This document shows positions 17,433 to 27,901 of a stretch of DNA of 35,180 bases, in pieces. Position 1 is the stretch's first letter. Each line of letters begins with the position of its first letter. The notes under the pieces were generated by a model. That model was not told the origin of the DNA. It did no database searches and saw only the letters and a list, made by a program, of their open reading frames with translations. Made by a program: the position numbers and the translations under genes. Origin of the DNA: Candidatus Omnitrophota bacterium (GTDB lineage: Bacteria; Omnitrophota; Gorgyraeia; B26-G9); the NCBI GenBank assembly GCA_018895275.1, contig JAHIOQ010000143.1, positions 1 to 35,180 on the forward strand, in the 5' to 3' direction.

Positions 17433-18398
17433 ATGATTAGTCTTAAGAGCTGCGGGATGAAAATTATATCAATACTTTGTTTAGCATTGATGGTATCAGG
17501 TGTAGGGATATGCCAGGAAGAGGAGGGTACGCCCCCAATGCAACTTTATAAAATCGTAGTTACCGACGCGCCGACTACGCATCATATGGGGCTCTATCTG
17601 GGAATGGACTTGGGAATTTTTAAAAAACACGGCATTGAGATAGGGTATATTCCGGTTAATTCGCTTGATGCGGCAAAAGACGCCGTTGCCGCGGGTAAAG
17701 CGGATATATTCTTCGCCTGTCCTACCTTTACAATGGCCGCAATATCCCAGGGTGCGCCGGTTAAAGTAATCGCGCAGGCTAAGATTCCATGTACGTCTGT
17801 TTTGGTTGTGCCGCAGAATTCCACGATTAGCAGGGTTAAAGATATTGCAGGTAAAAAGATTGCCGGAATTAGCCCTACATGCGAAGCAACTATTGCTTAC
17901 ATCAAGGCGGTTAAAGACTTAAACGGGAGTTTCGAGCTGGTAAAACTTGCTCCGGCGCCGGCAATGGCGGCGTTGGAAGCCGGGGTTGTCGACGCGGCAA
18001 TCCTGGAAGAGCCTTACGCAAGCATTATGGAACTTAAAGGCTATAAATTAGTACTGCGTGAAATCGTTGACGTGCCTTGTCGTTTTGTCGGCGCGAACAG
18101 TAATTTTTTAACGCAAAAAACGGATGTGGTAAGACGCTTTGTGGCTGCGTTGGATGAGGCCAACGAGCTGTTTAACAGTAATCCTCAGGAGGAAAATATC
18201 GTGGCTATCGCGCATAAATACACGGGGGCTCCGGAAGATGCGATCCGACATGGGAATCCGAGGATTCGTTTAACGACGAAATTGGATATAGTGCGCAATG
18301 ATGTTTTGAACGGTTATCTGGTATCTCTCGGTGTGATGCCGAGATTATTAACGGATGAAGAATTGTACGCGAAGGAGATGAAAGGGATTACCTGGTAA
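17433..18398 (+). CDS. ABC-type NMT1/THI5/TauA-like periplasmic substrate-binding protein
   Basis: Signal peptide; HHMGLYLGMDLGIFKKHGIEIGYIPVNSLDAAKDAVAAGKADIFFACPTF; AALEAGVVDAAILEEPYAS. Confidence 0.88.
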   Translation: MISLKSCGMKIISILCLALMVSGVGICQEEEGTPPMQLYKIVVTDAPTTHHMGLYLGMDLGIFKKHGIEIGYIPVNSLDAAKDAVAAGKADIFFACPTFTMAAISQGAPVKVIAQAKIPCTSVLVVPQNSTISRVKDIAGKKIAGISPTCEATIAYIKAVKDLNGSFELVKLAPAPAMAALEAGVVDAAILEEPYASIMELKGYKLVLREIVDVPCRFVGANSNFLTQKTDVVRRFVAALDEANELFNSNPQEENIVAIAHKYTGAPEDAIRHGNPRIRLTTKLDIVRNDVLNGYLVSLGVMPRLLTDEELYAKEMKGITW

Positions 18399-18458
18399 TC
18401 TTCTCCAGCTTTGTTTTGGAATTTTTGACAGAACCTATACTTTTTTTGGAGGTAGTTT

Positions 18459-20489
18459 ATGCTGAAATGGAGAGATTTAAAGATCAAGCACAAGATTATG
18501 AGTACTATTGTCGCGATTGTGCTCGTATCAATGGCAGCCACTTTTTTAATAGTTTCCGGAATTATTCGGACAAGGCTGGAAGAACTGCTTCAGGTTCAGC
18601 TGGAAGGAGACGGAAATTATGTAACGCAACTGTTTGAAGAGTATAAGATTAAATCATTGAATTACGTCCGGCTTTTCACCTATGATACCACTCTCCAGGA
18701 GGCAACTTATCACGCAGCTTCTCTTAAATGGCGGGATCCGTTGATAAAGGAACTGCAGGGGCGGTTTAAGGCGTTGGACCTTGATACGCTTGAGGTATGC
18801 AGTATTACGGGTGAAGTTCTCCTTAGGAGTACGGCCACGAACAAATTCGGAGATAAAAAGGGCGATTTGCCTTTATTCAAGAGTGCCGTTGCCGGAAAGA
18901 TAACGGTTGATATCAATGACGACAAGGATGGTATGTACGCGATCAGAGCGAGCGGCCGCATAGACCATGGCGATAGCCATGAGCCGATAGGCGTGGTTAT
19001 GACCGGTATTTATTTCGATGATAAATTTGCCGAAGAGATGAAAGTGTTAAGCGGCGCGGAAATATCTATTGTTATCGGTAATAGGGTTATTGCGACAACG
19101 ATTCCATCTTTAAAAGATACAATGATCGGCGATGATATTGCTGCCGCACTTGATGAAAAAGAAAATGTCTATAAAGCGGTTACATTAGGTGAGCATCCCT
19201 ATGGGCTTTTGTACTCTCCTCTAAATTCGGTACAGGGTAAAAAAGTCGGCGCGCTTATCGTAGGATTACCAAGAAGCGATTTAATCGCGGCGCATAGGCA
19301 GGCGGCCGGCGCTTTATTTCTTGTTGTGCTGATCTCTTGTGTTTTCTCGATTCTGGCAGGGCTGGGTGTTGCGCAAGGCATTGTCAGGCCGCTGCTTACA
19401 CTTACCGCTACTGCGGAAACAATGGCTTCCTGTGCCGGCGACCTTACGCAAAGGGTAGAGGTGCATTCCAAAGACGAAATCGGAATTCTCGGTACTGCCT
19501 TTAACCGGATTATTGCCACGTTGCATGATATGTTCCTGAAAATCCGTGTTACTGCCGACCGCGTCGCGGCCTCCAGCGAACAGCTCTCCAGCTCCACGCA
19601 GGAGGTTAATGCTTCTACGGAAGAGATTTCGACGACGATCCAAAGGATAGCCAAAGGCGTAACCACGCAGGCAAAAAGAATTGAAGAAACATCGAGATTG
19701 ATGGAAGAGATGTCAAACTCGGTTAAACAGGTAGCGGAAAATTCAAAGGCAGCCTCGAAAATATCGGAAGAATCTTTACATCTGGCGCAAAACGGCGGCG
19801 ATGCGACTGAACAAGCTGTGGAAAAAATGAACAAGATTACGGAAACGGTTACGGGCGCGGCTAAAGTTGTGCGGGCGTTGGGAGAAAAATCACAGCAGAT
19901 CGGCCAGATTACCGAAACGATAACTTCTATCGCGGACCAGACAAACCTTCTCGCGCTTAATGCCGCTATTGAAGCAGCGCGCGCAGGAGAAGCCGGGCGC
20001 GGTTTTGCCGTTGTTGCCGAGGAGGTGCGTAAGCTGGCCGAAGGTTCTGCCGAGGCGGCAAGGAGAATCGGCGCATTGATAAAGAGTATTCAGATAGAGA
20101 CTCCCAAGGCGGTTAGTTCCATGGAAGCGGGTACGAAAGAGGTTAATGAAGGCGCTCATATTGTTTCCCGTGTTTCCGACGCGCTGGCGCAGATTCTTGA
20201 GGCGGCAAAACAGTCGGCAAATATGGTGAACGAAATTACGGTGGCCACTGTGCAGCAGCTGGCAAATTCCGAACAGATAATTAAGGCTGTAGATGAAGTC
20301 GCGGCGGTGGCGCAGGATTCGGCTTCCGCGACACAGGAGACATCTTCATCTGCCCAGGAGCAGACGGCTTCTATGGAAGAGATGGCTTCCAATGCGCAAG
20401 ACCTTGCGCGTATGGCGACGGAATTAAAAGATATGGTCAGCAGATTTAAGTTTAACGAAGGAGTAAGCGAAACCCGTTCTAAGATGTAA
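18459..20489 (+). CDS. Methyl-accepting chemotaxis protein with Cache-like periplasmic sensor and HAMP
   Basis: Two TM segments, HAMP ([28 protein letters not shown]...), signalling tip [39 protein letters not shown]. Confidence 0.96.
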   Translation: MLKWRDLKIKHKIMSTIVAIVLVSMAATFLIVSGIIRTRLEELLQVQLEGDGNYVTQLFEEYKIKSLNYVRLFTYDTTLQEATYHAASLKWRDPLIKELQGRFKALDLDTLEVCSITGEVLLRSTATNKFGDKKGDLPLFKSAVAGKITVDINDDKDGMYAIRASGRIDHGDSHEPIGVVMTGIYFDDKFAEEMKVLSGAEISIVIGNRVIATTIPSLKDTMIGDDIAAALDEKENVYKAVTLGEHPYGLLYSPLNSVQGKKVGALIVGLPRSDLIAAHRQAAGALFLVVLISCVFSILAGLGVAQGIVRPLLTLTATAETMASCAGDLTQRVEVHSKDEIGILGTAFNRIIATLHDMFLKIRVTADRVAASSEQLSSSTQEVNASTEEISTTIQRIAKGVTTQAKRIEETSRLMEEMSNSVKQVAENSKAASKISEESLHLAQNGGDATEQAVEKMNKITETVTGAAKVVRALGEKSQQIGQITETITSIADQTNLLALNAAIEAARAGEAGRGFAVVAEEVRKLAEGSAEAARRIGALIKSIQIETPKAVSSMEAGTKEVNEGAHIVSRVSDALAQILEAAKQSANMVNEITVATVQQLANSEQIIKAVDEVAAVAQDSASATQETSSSAQEQTASMEEMASNAQDLARMATELKDMVSRFKFNEGVSETRSKM

Positions 20490-20506
20490 GAAGTGATAAT
20501 GCGTTA

Positions 20507-20535
20507 TTGACAAATAATGAATATGCAGGTATATT
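20507..20535 (+). promoter_or_regulatory. Sigma70-type promoter upstream of the fabG-like lipid cluster
   Basis: TTGACA (20507-20512), 17-bp spacer, TATATT (20530-20535). Confidence 0.6.
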
Positions 20536-20663
20536 ATTAATTGCTAATACGCTTCAATTATTAATCGGTAAAATCAGGGGGAAAGGGAAGTATTTAAAAA
20601 GAACGAAATCCGTAGTAATCGTAATTTTTCAGGCGTGGTTTTCTGTTAAAGGAAACGAGAGGA

Positions 20664-21410
20664 ATGAAACTACAGGATAAGGTTGCGGTGGTTACCGGAG
20701 GGACTCGCGGTATCGGCAGGGCCATGGTGGAGGCCCTCGCGCGGGAAGGAGCGCAGGTGCTTTTTACATATGCGCATAATGATTTATTAGCCGGGCAGAT
20801 AGAAAGTGAATTACGGGAACAGGGTTTAAAAGCTAAAGGTTTTAAGATAGACGTTAGAGATTTTGAAAAAATAAATCAATGGAAAGAAGAAATATTAATT
20901 GAGTTCGGCGGCGTTGATATTCTAATTAATAACGCCGGTATTGCAAAAGATAAAGCTCTGATGATGATGAGCCGGGAGGATTGGGACGAAGTCATAGACA
21001 CCAATCTGAACGGCCTTTTTAATTTTACGCGGGCTTTTATTGTGCATTTTTTGAAGAAAAAGGAAGGCAACATTATCAATATAAGTTCGGTTAGCGGGCT
21101 TATCGGGTTACCTCGCCAGGTGAATTATTCCGCTTCCAAAGGAGGGATGATTTCTTTCAGTAAAGCGCTTGCCAAAGAAGTCGCGCCTTATAATATCAGG
21201 GTTAACGTTATTTGCCCCGGGTTTATCGATACGGATATGACGAGAAAATTAAGAGAGGAATATGTGCGGCAGATGATGCCGCTTATTCCTTTGGGGAGGT
21301 TCGGTACCGTAGAAGAGGTAGCGCGGACAGCGCTTTTTTTGGCGGATGAGACGGTATCGCACTATATTACCGGCCAGGTAATACGCGTTGACGGCGGATT
21401 GACAATGTGA
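20664..21410 (+). CDS. fabG: 3-oxoacyl-ACP reductase (FabG-like SDR)
   Basis: VTGGTRGIGRAM; INNAGIAKD; YSASKGGMISFSKALAKE; NVICPGFIDTDMT; ITGQVIRVDGGLTM. Confidence 0.93.
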   Translation: MKLQDKVAVVTGGTRGIGRAMVEALAREGAQVLFTYAHNDLLAGQIESELREQGLKAKGFKIDVRDFEKINQWKEEILIEFGGVDILINNAGIAKDKALMMMSREDWDEVIDTNLNGLFNFTRAFIVHFLKKKEGNIINISSVSGLIGLPRQVNYSASKGGMISFSKALAKEVAPYNIRVNVICPGFIDTDMTRKLREEYVRQMMPLIPLGRFGTVEEVARTALFLADETVSHYITGQVIRVDGGLTM

Positions 21411-21426
21411 AAGGGGGAGGGAATCT

Positions 21427-21684
21427 ATGCCGGCAGAAAAGACTTTAGATACGCTCAGGCAGGAACTAAGAAAGATTGTTGCCGAAATCGGCGAGATTTC
21501 AGAAGAAGAAATTAAGGATGATGCTAACTTCATCGATGATTTAGGATTCGACAGTATGAAGGCGCTGGAAGTGGCGGCGGCGATCGAGAAAAAATATAAA
21601 ATACGTATATCGGAAGAAGAAATACCGAAAATAAATTCTTTGGTGAATGTGTTTAAGCTGCTGGAGAAATCTTTAAAAAACTAA
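21427..21684 (+). CDS. Acyl carrier protein
   Basis: DDANFIDDLGFDSMKALEVAAAIEKKYKIRISEEEIPKI; phosphopantetheine Ser in LGFDSMKAL. Confidence 0.95.
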   Translation: MPAEKTLDTLRQELRKIVAEIGEISEEEIKDDANFIDDLGFDSMKALEVAAAIEKKYKIRISEEEIPKINSLVNVFKLLEKSLKN

Positions 21685-21721
21685 TAAAACCGTCTTGTAA
21701 AATCGGTAGGCTCCCGGAAAT

Positions 21722-22324
21722 GTGCATATGTGGTATTGGGTACTTCGCGTATTAAGCAAGCTAATATTAAGAATATTTTTTAATTTTAAAGTTGCAGGCC
21801 TGGAAAACATACCCAAAAAAACTAATTTTATTGTGGCTGCCAATCATGTTAGTTTTCTGGACCCTTTTATTATTGGAGTTGCCATACCCAAAAGAATTAA
21901 TTGGCTGGCCTCAAGATTTTTTTATAGCTATGCATGGTTCAAGTGGTTTTTTCGTAAATTAGACGCTTTATCAACCGGAAATGTGTCGGAAAGGGCGGTT
22001 TTTCTGCTGGAAGCAAATAAGAATGTCGGTTTGTTTCCGGAGGGATGCCGCAGCCATGACGGAAGTCTTGGGGGGTTTAGAAGAGGCGCGGCACTTTTGG
22101 CCTTTAAAACCGGAAGGCCGGTTGTGCCTTGTGTCATTAAGGGGGCCTATGAGGTACTCCCGCGCGGGAAATTTTTCCCAAAGCTGTTTTTGCCTATAGA
22201 AGTTAAAATAGGCAAACCGATATATCTATTGAAAGAATTTGAAAAAAAAATTGATGATGTGTATTTACAAAAAGGCACGTCTAAGATTAAAAGCAGCATT
22301 GAGGAGATGTTAAATGCCGGATAA
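21722..22324 (+). CDS. 1-acyl-sn-glycerol-3-phosphate acyltransferase (PlsC-like)
   Basis: NHVSFLDP (HX4D), FPEGCRS, GRPVVPCVIKGAYEVLP. GTG start at 21722 or ATG at 21728. Confidence 0.92.
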   Translation: MHMWYWVLRVLSKLILRIFFNFKVAGLENIPKKTNFIVAANHVSFLDPFIIGVAIPKRINWLASRFFYSYAWFKWFFRKLDALSTGNVSERAVFLLEANKNVGLFPEGCRSHDGSLGGFRRGAALLAFKTGRPVVPCVIKGAYEVLPRGKFFPKLFLPIEVKIGKPIYLLKEFEKKIDDVYLQKGTSKIKSSIEEMLNAG

Positions 22325-23918
22325 AGATTTAATAGAGATAAGTGTCGAAAGAGTTATTCCTGCGGAAAAATGGAGGGTGGTACGTTTGCTTACAAAGGTA
22401 TGGGACTTTCCGTCCTTTGTGCCTTCCGTCAAGGAAGTATCGGTGATTCAAAAGTCTCATAATAAAATAAAGACGAGATGGCGGATACAAGTAGACAAAA
22501 TTCCGATATCCTGGATAGAGGAAGATGAGCTTGCCCTGAAGGATAATGCGATTTATTTCAACGCAGTAGAGGGAGACCTGCAGGAATTTAAGGGGGAATG
22601 GAGGTTCCGTACCCATGAGGGAGGGACTTTAGTAAGCGTGAAGGTTAACTTGAGAGTTGGGCTTCCGGTAATCGAGGAATTCGCGCAGGCCTATGTGAAA
22701 AATATGCTTACGAGTAATTTTGCCGCTATTTTGGAAGCATTGGAGCAGCGTTTAATATCAAAAAAATATGCAAGTTATAAACAGGGAGACACGAAAAAAA
22801 TAGCCGGATTCGGAATTCTCGGGCATTTTTACAATTTTAACCATCTCGCGCGGTGCTTAAAAATGATAAATCCGAACTACAAGCTTCCTTCGCGGGAATT
22901 CCTGCACGGATTATTCAGTATCACGCCTTCTTTTAAGATGTATGAAATGGAAAAATTTGTTTCTAAAACAAAGGATACCACGCACGGCTGTTTTATCGTG
23001 TGTACGTTTATACCCGATATGATGGCTCAGGACATGTACGCTGTTTATGCGAAAGTGGTGCGGGCCTGTAAGCTGGCGGAGAAACACGGCGTCGGCATTG
23101 TAACTCTCGGCGGATTTACTTCGATGGTAGGGGAGCGGCTGGGACACCGCATTGAAGAAGATGTGGATATCCCGATTACCACCGGCAATACCTATACGGC
23201 GGTGCTGGCGCTTGAAGCCGTGGAAAAGGCTGTACAGCTTTTCGGTAAGGAATTAAAAGACGTAAAAATAGCTGTAGTCGGCGGCACAGGCGATATCGGC
23301 AGCGCCTGCAGCCGTATATTGGCGGAAAAATCCAGGCAGGTGACGATAACCGGCAGGACTAAGTCTAACCTGCGTCTTCTTTCCGGCGAGCTTAAAAGAA
23401 AACGTGCGGCGAAGATTGAGGCGACTACCGATAATAGAAAGGCGGTAAAGGATGCGGATGTGGTTATTGCCGCGGCAAATTCTTCCGCGTCGATACTGGA
23501 TGCGGCGTGGTTTAAGCCCGGTGCCGTCATTTGTGACCTGGCTTATCCGAAAAATATTTCTTACGCGCCTATAAGCAGAAAAGATATTTTTGTATTTTCC
23601 GGAGGGCTGGCGAGTATTCCTACGCCGATAGATATGGGTATTGATTTGGGAGTTCCTTCTCCGGATATTTCCTACGGCTGTTTTTCCGAAGTAATTATTC
23701 TCGCGCTTGAACACCGTTTTGAAAATTTCAGCTACGGCCGGGGAAATATATCGGTGGAGAAAATGCAGGAAATAAAGAAGCTGGCGGTTAAACACGGTTT
23801 TGAATTAGCCCCGTTTTACTGGGCGGATAAGTTAATCGGGACGCAGGAAATAGAAGAAATCAAAAAGGCGGCAAAAAATGCCGGATCGGCTACTGGATTT
23901 TTCAAATTATCTTTATAA
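22314..23918 (+). CDS. Fusion: N-terminal SRPBCC (polyketide cyclase/COQ10-like) domain + C-terminal acyl-ACP reductase (AAR)-like domain
   Basis: N-terminal ~150 aa SRPBCC pattern (ISVERVIPAEKWRVVRLLTKVWDFPSFVPSVKEVSVI...). C-terminal FGILGHFYN...VTLGGFTSMV...TTGNTYTAVLALEAVEKA...VAVVGGTGDIGSAC...LAYPKNIS...GCFSEVIILALEHRFENFSYGRGNISVEKMQEIKKLAVKHGF closely parallels recalled cyanobacterial AAR. Confidence 0.85.
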   Translation: MPDKDLIEISVERVIPAEKWRVVRLLTKVWDFPSFVPSVKEVSVIQKSHNKIKTRWRIQVDKIPISWIEEDELALKDNAIYFNAVEGDLQEFKGEWRFRTHEGGTLVSVKVNLRVGLPVIEEFAQAYVKNMLTSNFAAILEALEQRLISKKYASYKQGDTKKIAGFGILGHFYNFNHLARCLKMINPNYKLPSREFLHGLFSITPSFKMYEMEKFVSKTKDTTHGCFIVCTFIPDMMAQDMYAVYAKVVRACKLAEKHGVGIVTLGGFTSMVGERLGHRIEEDVDIPITTGNTYTAVLALEAVEKAVQLFGKELKDVKIAVVGGTGDIGSACSRILAEKSRQVTITGRTKSNLRLLSGELKRKRAAKIEATTDNRKAVKDADVVIAAANSSASILDAAWFKPGAVICDLAYPKNISYAPISRKDIFVFSGGLASIPTPIDMGIDLGVPSPDISYGCFSEVIILALEHRFENFSYGRGNISVEKMQEIKKLAVKHGFELAPFYWADKLIGTQEIEEIKKAAKNAGSATGFFKLSL

Positions 23919-26073
23919 CCCGCATGCCATACCGGTAATATTGGTAGGCAGTATTATTTTTTGCATAGGGTTATTTATCCTTTTACAGTCAAAAAAGCAG
24001 GCAAGCGGTAAAGCGTTTTTTTTATTCTGCGTAAGCTTAAGCATCTGGCTGATAACAATAGGCTTTGTTTATTGCGCGAATAATCCTCGGACGGCGCTGC
24101 TATGGTATAAATATTTTACTTTTTTCGGCGTGGTTAACATTATGCCGAGCGGGTATTTATTCGTAGCGGCACTAACAGGCCTTTTACGGAAACAACGCGC
24201 TTTGGTGGCCGGCAATTATGTTATAGCGAATATTTTTTACGCGCTGGCGCTTGTCACGGAAAAATTTATTGCCTTGCCGCGGTGGTATTACTGGGGGTAC
24301 TATCCGCGATATGAACGGCTGAATATTCTATTCATCGTTTTTTACTTAACATTGTATGTCGCGCTTCAGATTATTTTATGGCGCAGGTATAAATCGGAAA
24401 AAATACCGATCAAACGCACCCGGCTCTTAGCGATATTTATCGGCTTTCTGGTTGCTTTTATTGCTTCTGTTGATTTTACGCCTAAATTTTTTACCGTAGC
24501 GGTATATCCCTTCGGCTTTATCCCCATGCTTATTTTTGTCTGTATTCTGGCATATTCGATCATCCATTATAAAGCGTTCGATATCGAAACCGTCATTCAT
24601 AAAACGGCGGCATGGGTATTGGCATCTTCAACCTGCCTTATTCCGATAGCTTTGCTTGTCTATTGGTTAAGGCCATGGTATCAAAAAGCTTCTCCTTTTG
24701 AAGTATCCCTGCTTTGCGCGGGCATATTCTACCTGTTGACGATTTATGTCCAATGCACACAGCCCAAGATTGACCATTTTTTTCAAAGGCGAAAAGCGGA
24801 CCTGGAAGAGACATTGGATAAATTCAGTGAAGATTTAGTTTATTTGAAAGGGTTGAATAACCTTATCCGGCGCATAGAACAGACGATTGCCGATACTTTA
24901 TATCCGCAGTATATCGCGATTTTTATACATAACAAGGAAAGGAACGGTTATGTGCGAATTAATAATATTTCCGAAGGCGAGGATATAACAGCGGATTTTC
25001 TGGAAGAAAATAACCAATTCTTGTCGTGGCTTGCTAAAAGCGGTAAGATTGTATATAAGGAATTCGTGAATATCGACCCGCAGTATACTTTGATAGAAAA
25101 AGAGGCAAATGATTATTTCAATTTAACCGATGCGATGCTGGCTATTCCATTGGTTTTGAATGTGAACATGCTGGGCATAATCAATCTGGGAAAAAAAGCA
25201 AATTTCAAAAAATACCGTGCTTCGGATTTGTATTTTTTAAATAAATTGAAAAACGAGTCGGTTATCGCGATATCAAACTCTTTACTTTACGAAAATATGG
25301 AAGAACAGGTAAAGGAGCGCACGAAACAGTTGGTGAAGGTGCAGAAACAGCTGGTACAGGCGGAAAAGCTGGCAACCGTGGGAACATTGGCCGGCGGCGT
25401 TGCGCATGAGATAAACAATCCGTTAATGGCGATTCTGACCAACGTGCAGATGCTTCTGGCTTCCGATTCGATTCGTGACGAATCGGACCGGGAATCTCTT
25501 CAACTGATAGAAGAAGCGACAAAACGGGGCCGTGATGTCGTGCAGAAATTAATGGTTTATGCCCGCAAACCTTTAGAATCCAGGGAAGCCGGGAGAATAG
25601 ATTTATTAAAGGTGGTAAAAAATGTGGTCGCGTTTATCGGGTATCAGTTGGCGCAGGAAAATGTCAGGGTAAATATTCATGCAAATGGCCGTAACGGATA
25701 TATGGTAATCGGTACCAAGAACGAGTTTGAGCAGGTTGTAACAAACATAATTTTGAATGCCAAAGACGCGGTTAAGCGTTTTAAAAAAAACGGAGTTGTG
25801 GATGTTTTTCTTGATCATGACGGCGAATGGGTGAGGCTTATGGTTAAGGATGAGGGCGAGGGAATGACGCCGGAAATTAAAGCAAAGATATTCGACCCTT
25901 TTTTTACGACTAAAGATGTGGGCAAAGGCCTGGGACTGGGACTGTCCATCTGCCAGTCGGTAATTGAACGGCATAACGGCGTTATAAAGGTTGATTCCAG
26001 CCCTGATCAAGGGGCGGTATTTACGATTTGCCTGCCGACGGCCGCGATGATAAAAAGCGCCGTGTCGGGCTAA
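23878..26073 (+). CDS. Membrane sensor histidine kinase (multi-TM N-terminal region, GAF-like, HisKA/HATPase)
   Basis: Multiple N-terminal TM helices; GTLAGGVAHEINNPLMAILTN H-box; NIILNAKDAV N-box; DEGEGMTPEIKAKIFDPFFTTKDVGKGLGLGLSICQSV. Overlaps preceding gene by 41 bp. Confidence 0.93.
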   Translation: MPDRLLDFSNYLYNPHAIPVILVGSIIFCIGLFILLQSKKQASGKAFFLFCVSLSIWLITIGFVYCANNPRTALLWYKYFTFFGVVNIMPSGYLFVAALTGLLRKQRALVAGNYVIANIFYALALVTEKFIALPRWYYWGYYPRYERLNILFIVFYLTLYVALQIILWRRYKSEKIPIKRTRLLAIFIGFLVAFIASVDFTPKFFTVAVYPFGFIPMLIFVCILAYSIIHYKAFDIETVIHKTAAWVLASSTCLIPIALLVYWLRPWYQKASPFEVSLLCAGIFYLLTIYVQCTQPKIDHFFQRRKADLEETLDKFSEDLVYLKGLNNLIRRIEQTIADTLYPQYIAIFIHNKERNGYVRINNISEGEDITADFLEENNQFLSWLAKSGKIVYKEFVNIDPQYTLIEKEANDYFNLTDAMLAIPLVLNVNMLGIINLGKKANFKKYRASDLYFLNKLKNESVIAISNSLLYENMEEQVKERTKQLVKVQKQLVQAEKLATVGTLAGGVAHEINNPLMAILTNVQMLLASDSIRDESDRESLQLIEEATKRGRDVVQKLMVYARKPLESREAGRIDLLKVVKNVVAFIGYQLAQENVRVNIHANGRNGYMVIGTKNEFEQVVTNIILNAKDAVKRFKKNGVVDVFLDHDGEWVRLMVKDEGEGMTPEIKAKIFDPFFTTKDVGKGLGLGLSICQSVIERHNGVIKVDSSPDQGAVFTICLPTAAMIKSAVSG

Positions 26074-26102
26074 TGTTGTGTAATATTACAGGGAGTAACT
26101 AA

Positions 26103-26525
26103 ATGAAGAAGCATATTTTAATTATCGACGATGAGGTTTTGGTGGTTAAAACATTGCGTAAATTATTAAGTAGCGAAGGTTATGCGGTGACGGTCGCGCA
26201 GAGCGGGCAGGAAGCGCTTGAAAAAGTAAAGTGCGGGGAATTTAATCTGATTGTCTGCGACATGAGAATGCCGCAGATGGACGGGGTGGATACGATCAAA
26301 GAAATCCGTGAATACCTGAAAAAACAGGGGAAGCCTCCTGTGCCGGAAATTTTTATTACCGGTTACGCGGATGAGCAGAAGTACAAAAGCGCCGTGGAGT
26401 TGAAAGTGGCGGATTATATATATAAGCCGTTTGAACGGGAAGAATTTCTGGAAGTGGTAAAAAAGAATCTGGACCCAAAGGACGAAAGACGATATGACAG
26501 GTTGCGGGCTGCAAGAAGAGAGTAG
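26103..26525 (+). CDS. Single-domain response regulator
   Basis: IIDDEVLVVKTLRKLL...LIVCDMRMPQMDGVDTI...IFITGYAD...DYIYKPF. Confidence 0.93.
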   Translation: MKKHILIIDDEVLVVKTLRKLLSSEGYAVTVAQSGQEALEKVKCGEFNLIVCDMRMPQMDGVDTIKEIREYLKKQGKPPVPEIFITGYADEQKYKSAVELKVADYIYKPFEREEFLEVVKKNLDPKDERRYDRLRAARRE

Positions 26526-26652
26526 AAAGAATGTTCTCGCTACTTGCCTGTCCTTTGCAGCTTTCTTGACCCTCGAAGCCTTCATGCTCAATTCGAAAGG
26601 CCGGCGAAGTGGGTAGCGAAGGAGGGTTGTTTGCTACTTTTTTTAAGGTGAT

Positions 26653-27888
26653 ATGAAAAACGAACTAAGGATTGTCATAACCGGTATCGGCGTGATCGCG
26701 CCGAACGGCATCGGTAAGGATGCCTTCTGGCAGGCGCTGCAGGAAGGCATCTCCGGTATAAGACCAATATTGTCTATCGACACCACCTATTTTAAAAGCA
26801 AATTGGCCGCGGAATGCGCTGATTTCAATGCCGCGGAATTCCTGGGAGCCAAGGGATTGAGGAATCTTGACCGCGCTACTTTACTTGTTACCTCGGCGGC
26901 AAAACTGGCTTTGGATGATGCCGGATTGGAAATCAGCGAGGCGAATACGGATGATATCGGCGTAGCTACGGCAACGACGTTATCCGTTGCGGTTGATATT
27001 GCCGCTTTTACCAAAGAAGTTGTCGATGATGGGGCACAGATGGTCAATCCGGCGTTGTTTCCGCCGACAACAATGAATTTCCCTTCAAGCCATATCGCGA
27101 TCAGGTACAAGATAAAAGGGTTTAACTCAACCATATCCACCGGATATACCGCGGGCTTAGACGCGCTTAAGTACGCGATGGACTTAATAAAGGCAGGCAG
27201 GGCCAGAGCGGCTTTGGTCGCCGGGGTGGAAAGCTTTTCATTTGCCAATTTTGTCGGATTTTATAAGGCCGGATTTCTTTCCGGCAGGCGCGGTGAGGAG
27301 CTTTGCTGCCCTTTTGATAACCGGCGCAACGGTATTATCCTGGGCGAGGCAGCCACGGTTATTGTCGTGGAGGATGAGGAATTTGCCCGGCAGAGGCAGG
27401 CGCGCATCTACGCGCGTGTGCTGGGAGTAAAGAGTTTTTTTGACGCGTACCGCAGCGCGGATTATGCCCCTAAGTCAAGGGGGTTAAAACAAAGCATGGT
27501 GAAGGTGCTGGAAGAAGCGCGCTTAAGCGAGGAAGATATCGACTATATTTGCAGCGCGGCAAATTCGGTAAAACAGCAGGATAAATTGGAAACCGAGGCG
27601 ATAAAGGAGGTGTTCAATATCTACGCGGAGCAGATTCCCGTAAGTTCGATAAAGTCTATGGTCGGTGAAAGCATCAGCGCCGCGGGATGCCTGCAGATTG
27701 CCGCTTCCGTGGCCGCCATAACCAAAGGCTTTATCCCTCCGACAATTAATTATGAGGTGCCGGACCCGGAGTGTGATTTGGATTACGTGCCGAACGTCTC
27801 CAGAAAAGCGGATGTTAAAAATGTCCTGATAAACAATTTCGGCCCCGGCGGCAATAATGCCGCGGCGGTGATAAGCAGATATGAGTAG
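26653..27888 (+). CDS. Ketosynthase-fold protein lacking the catalytic triad (KS-beta/chain-length-factor-like)
   Basis: KAS fold along its length (VITGIGVIAPNGIGKDAFWQALQEG...). Ungapped alignment to the adjacent KS shows Cys->Tyr (STGYTAG), His->Ala (YICSAANS), His->Glu (SMVGESIS). Confidence 0.87.
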   Translation: MKNELRIVITGIGVIAPNGIGKDAFWQALQEGISGIRPILSIDTTYFKSKLAAECADFNAAEFLGAKGLRNLDRATLLVTSAAKLALDDAGLEISEANTDDIGVATATTLSVAVDIAAFTKEVVDDGAQMVNPALFPPTTMNFPSSHIAIRYKIKGFNSTISTGYTAGLDALKYAMDLIKAGRARAALVAGVESFSFANFVGFYKAGFLSGRRGEELCCPFDNRRNGIILGEAATVIVVEDEEFARQRQARIYARVLGVKSFFDAYRSADYAPKSRGLKQSMVKVLEEARLSEEDIDYICSAANSVKQQDKLETEAIKEVFNIYAEQIPVSSIKSMVGESISAAGCLQIAASVAAITKGFIPPTINYEVPDPECDLDYVPNVSRKADVKNVLINNFGPGGNNAAAVISRYE

Positions 27889-27901
27889 AGTAGTGAGAAA
27901 A

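Noticed and set aside
19199-19834. 211-aa minus-strand ORF over the MCP
   Set aside because: Antisense to HAMP/signalling region of a clear MCP.
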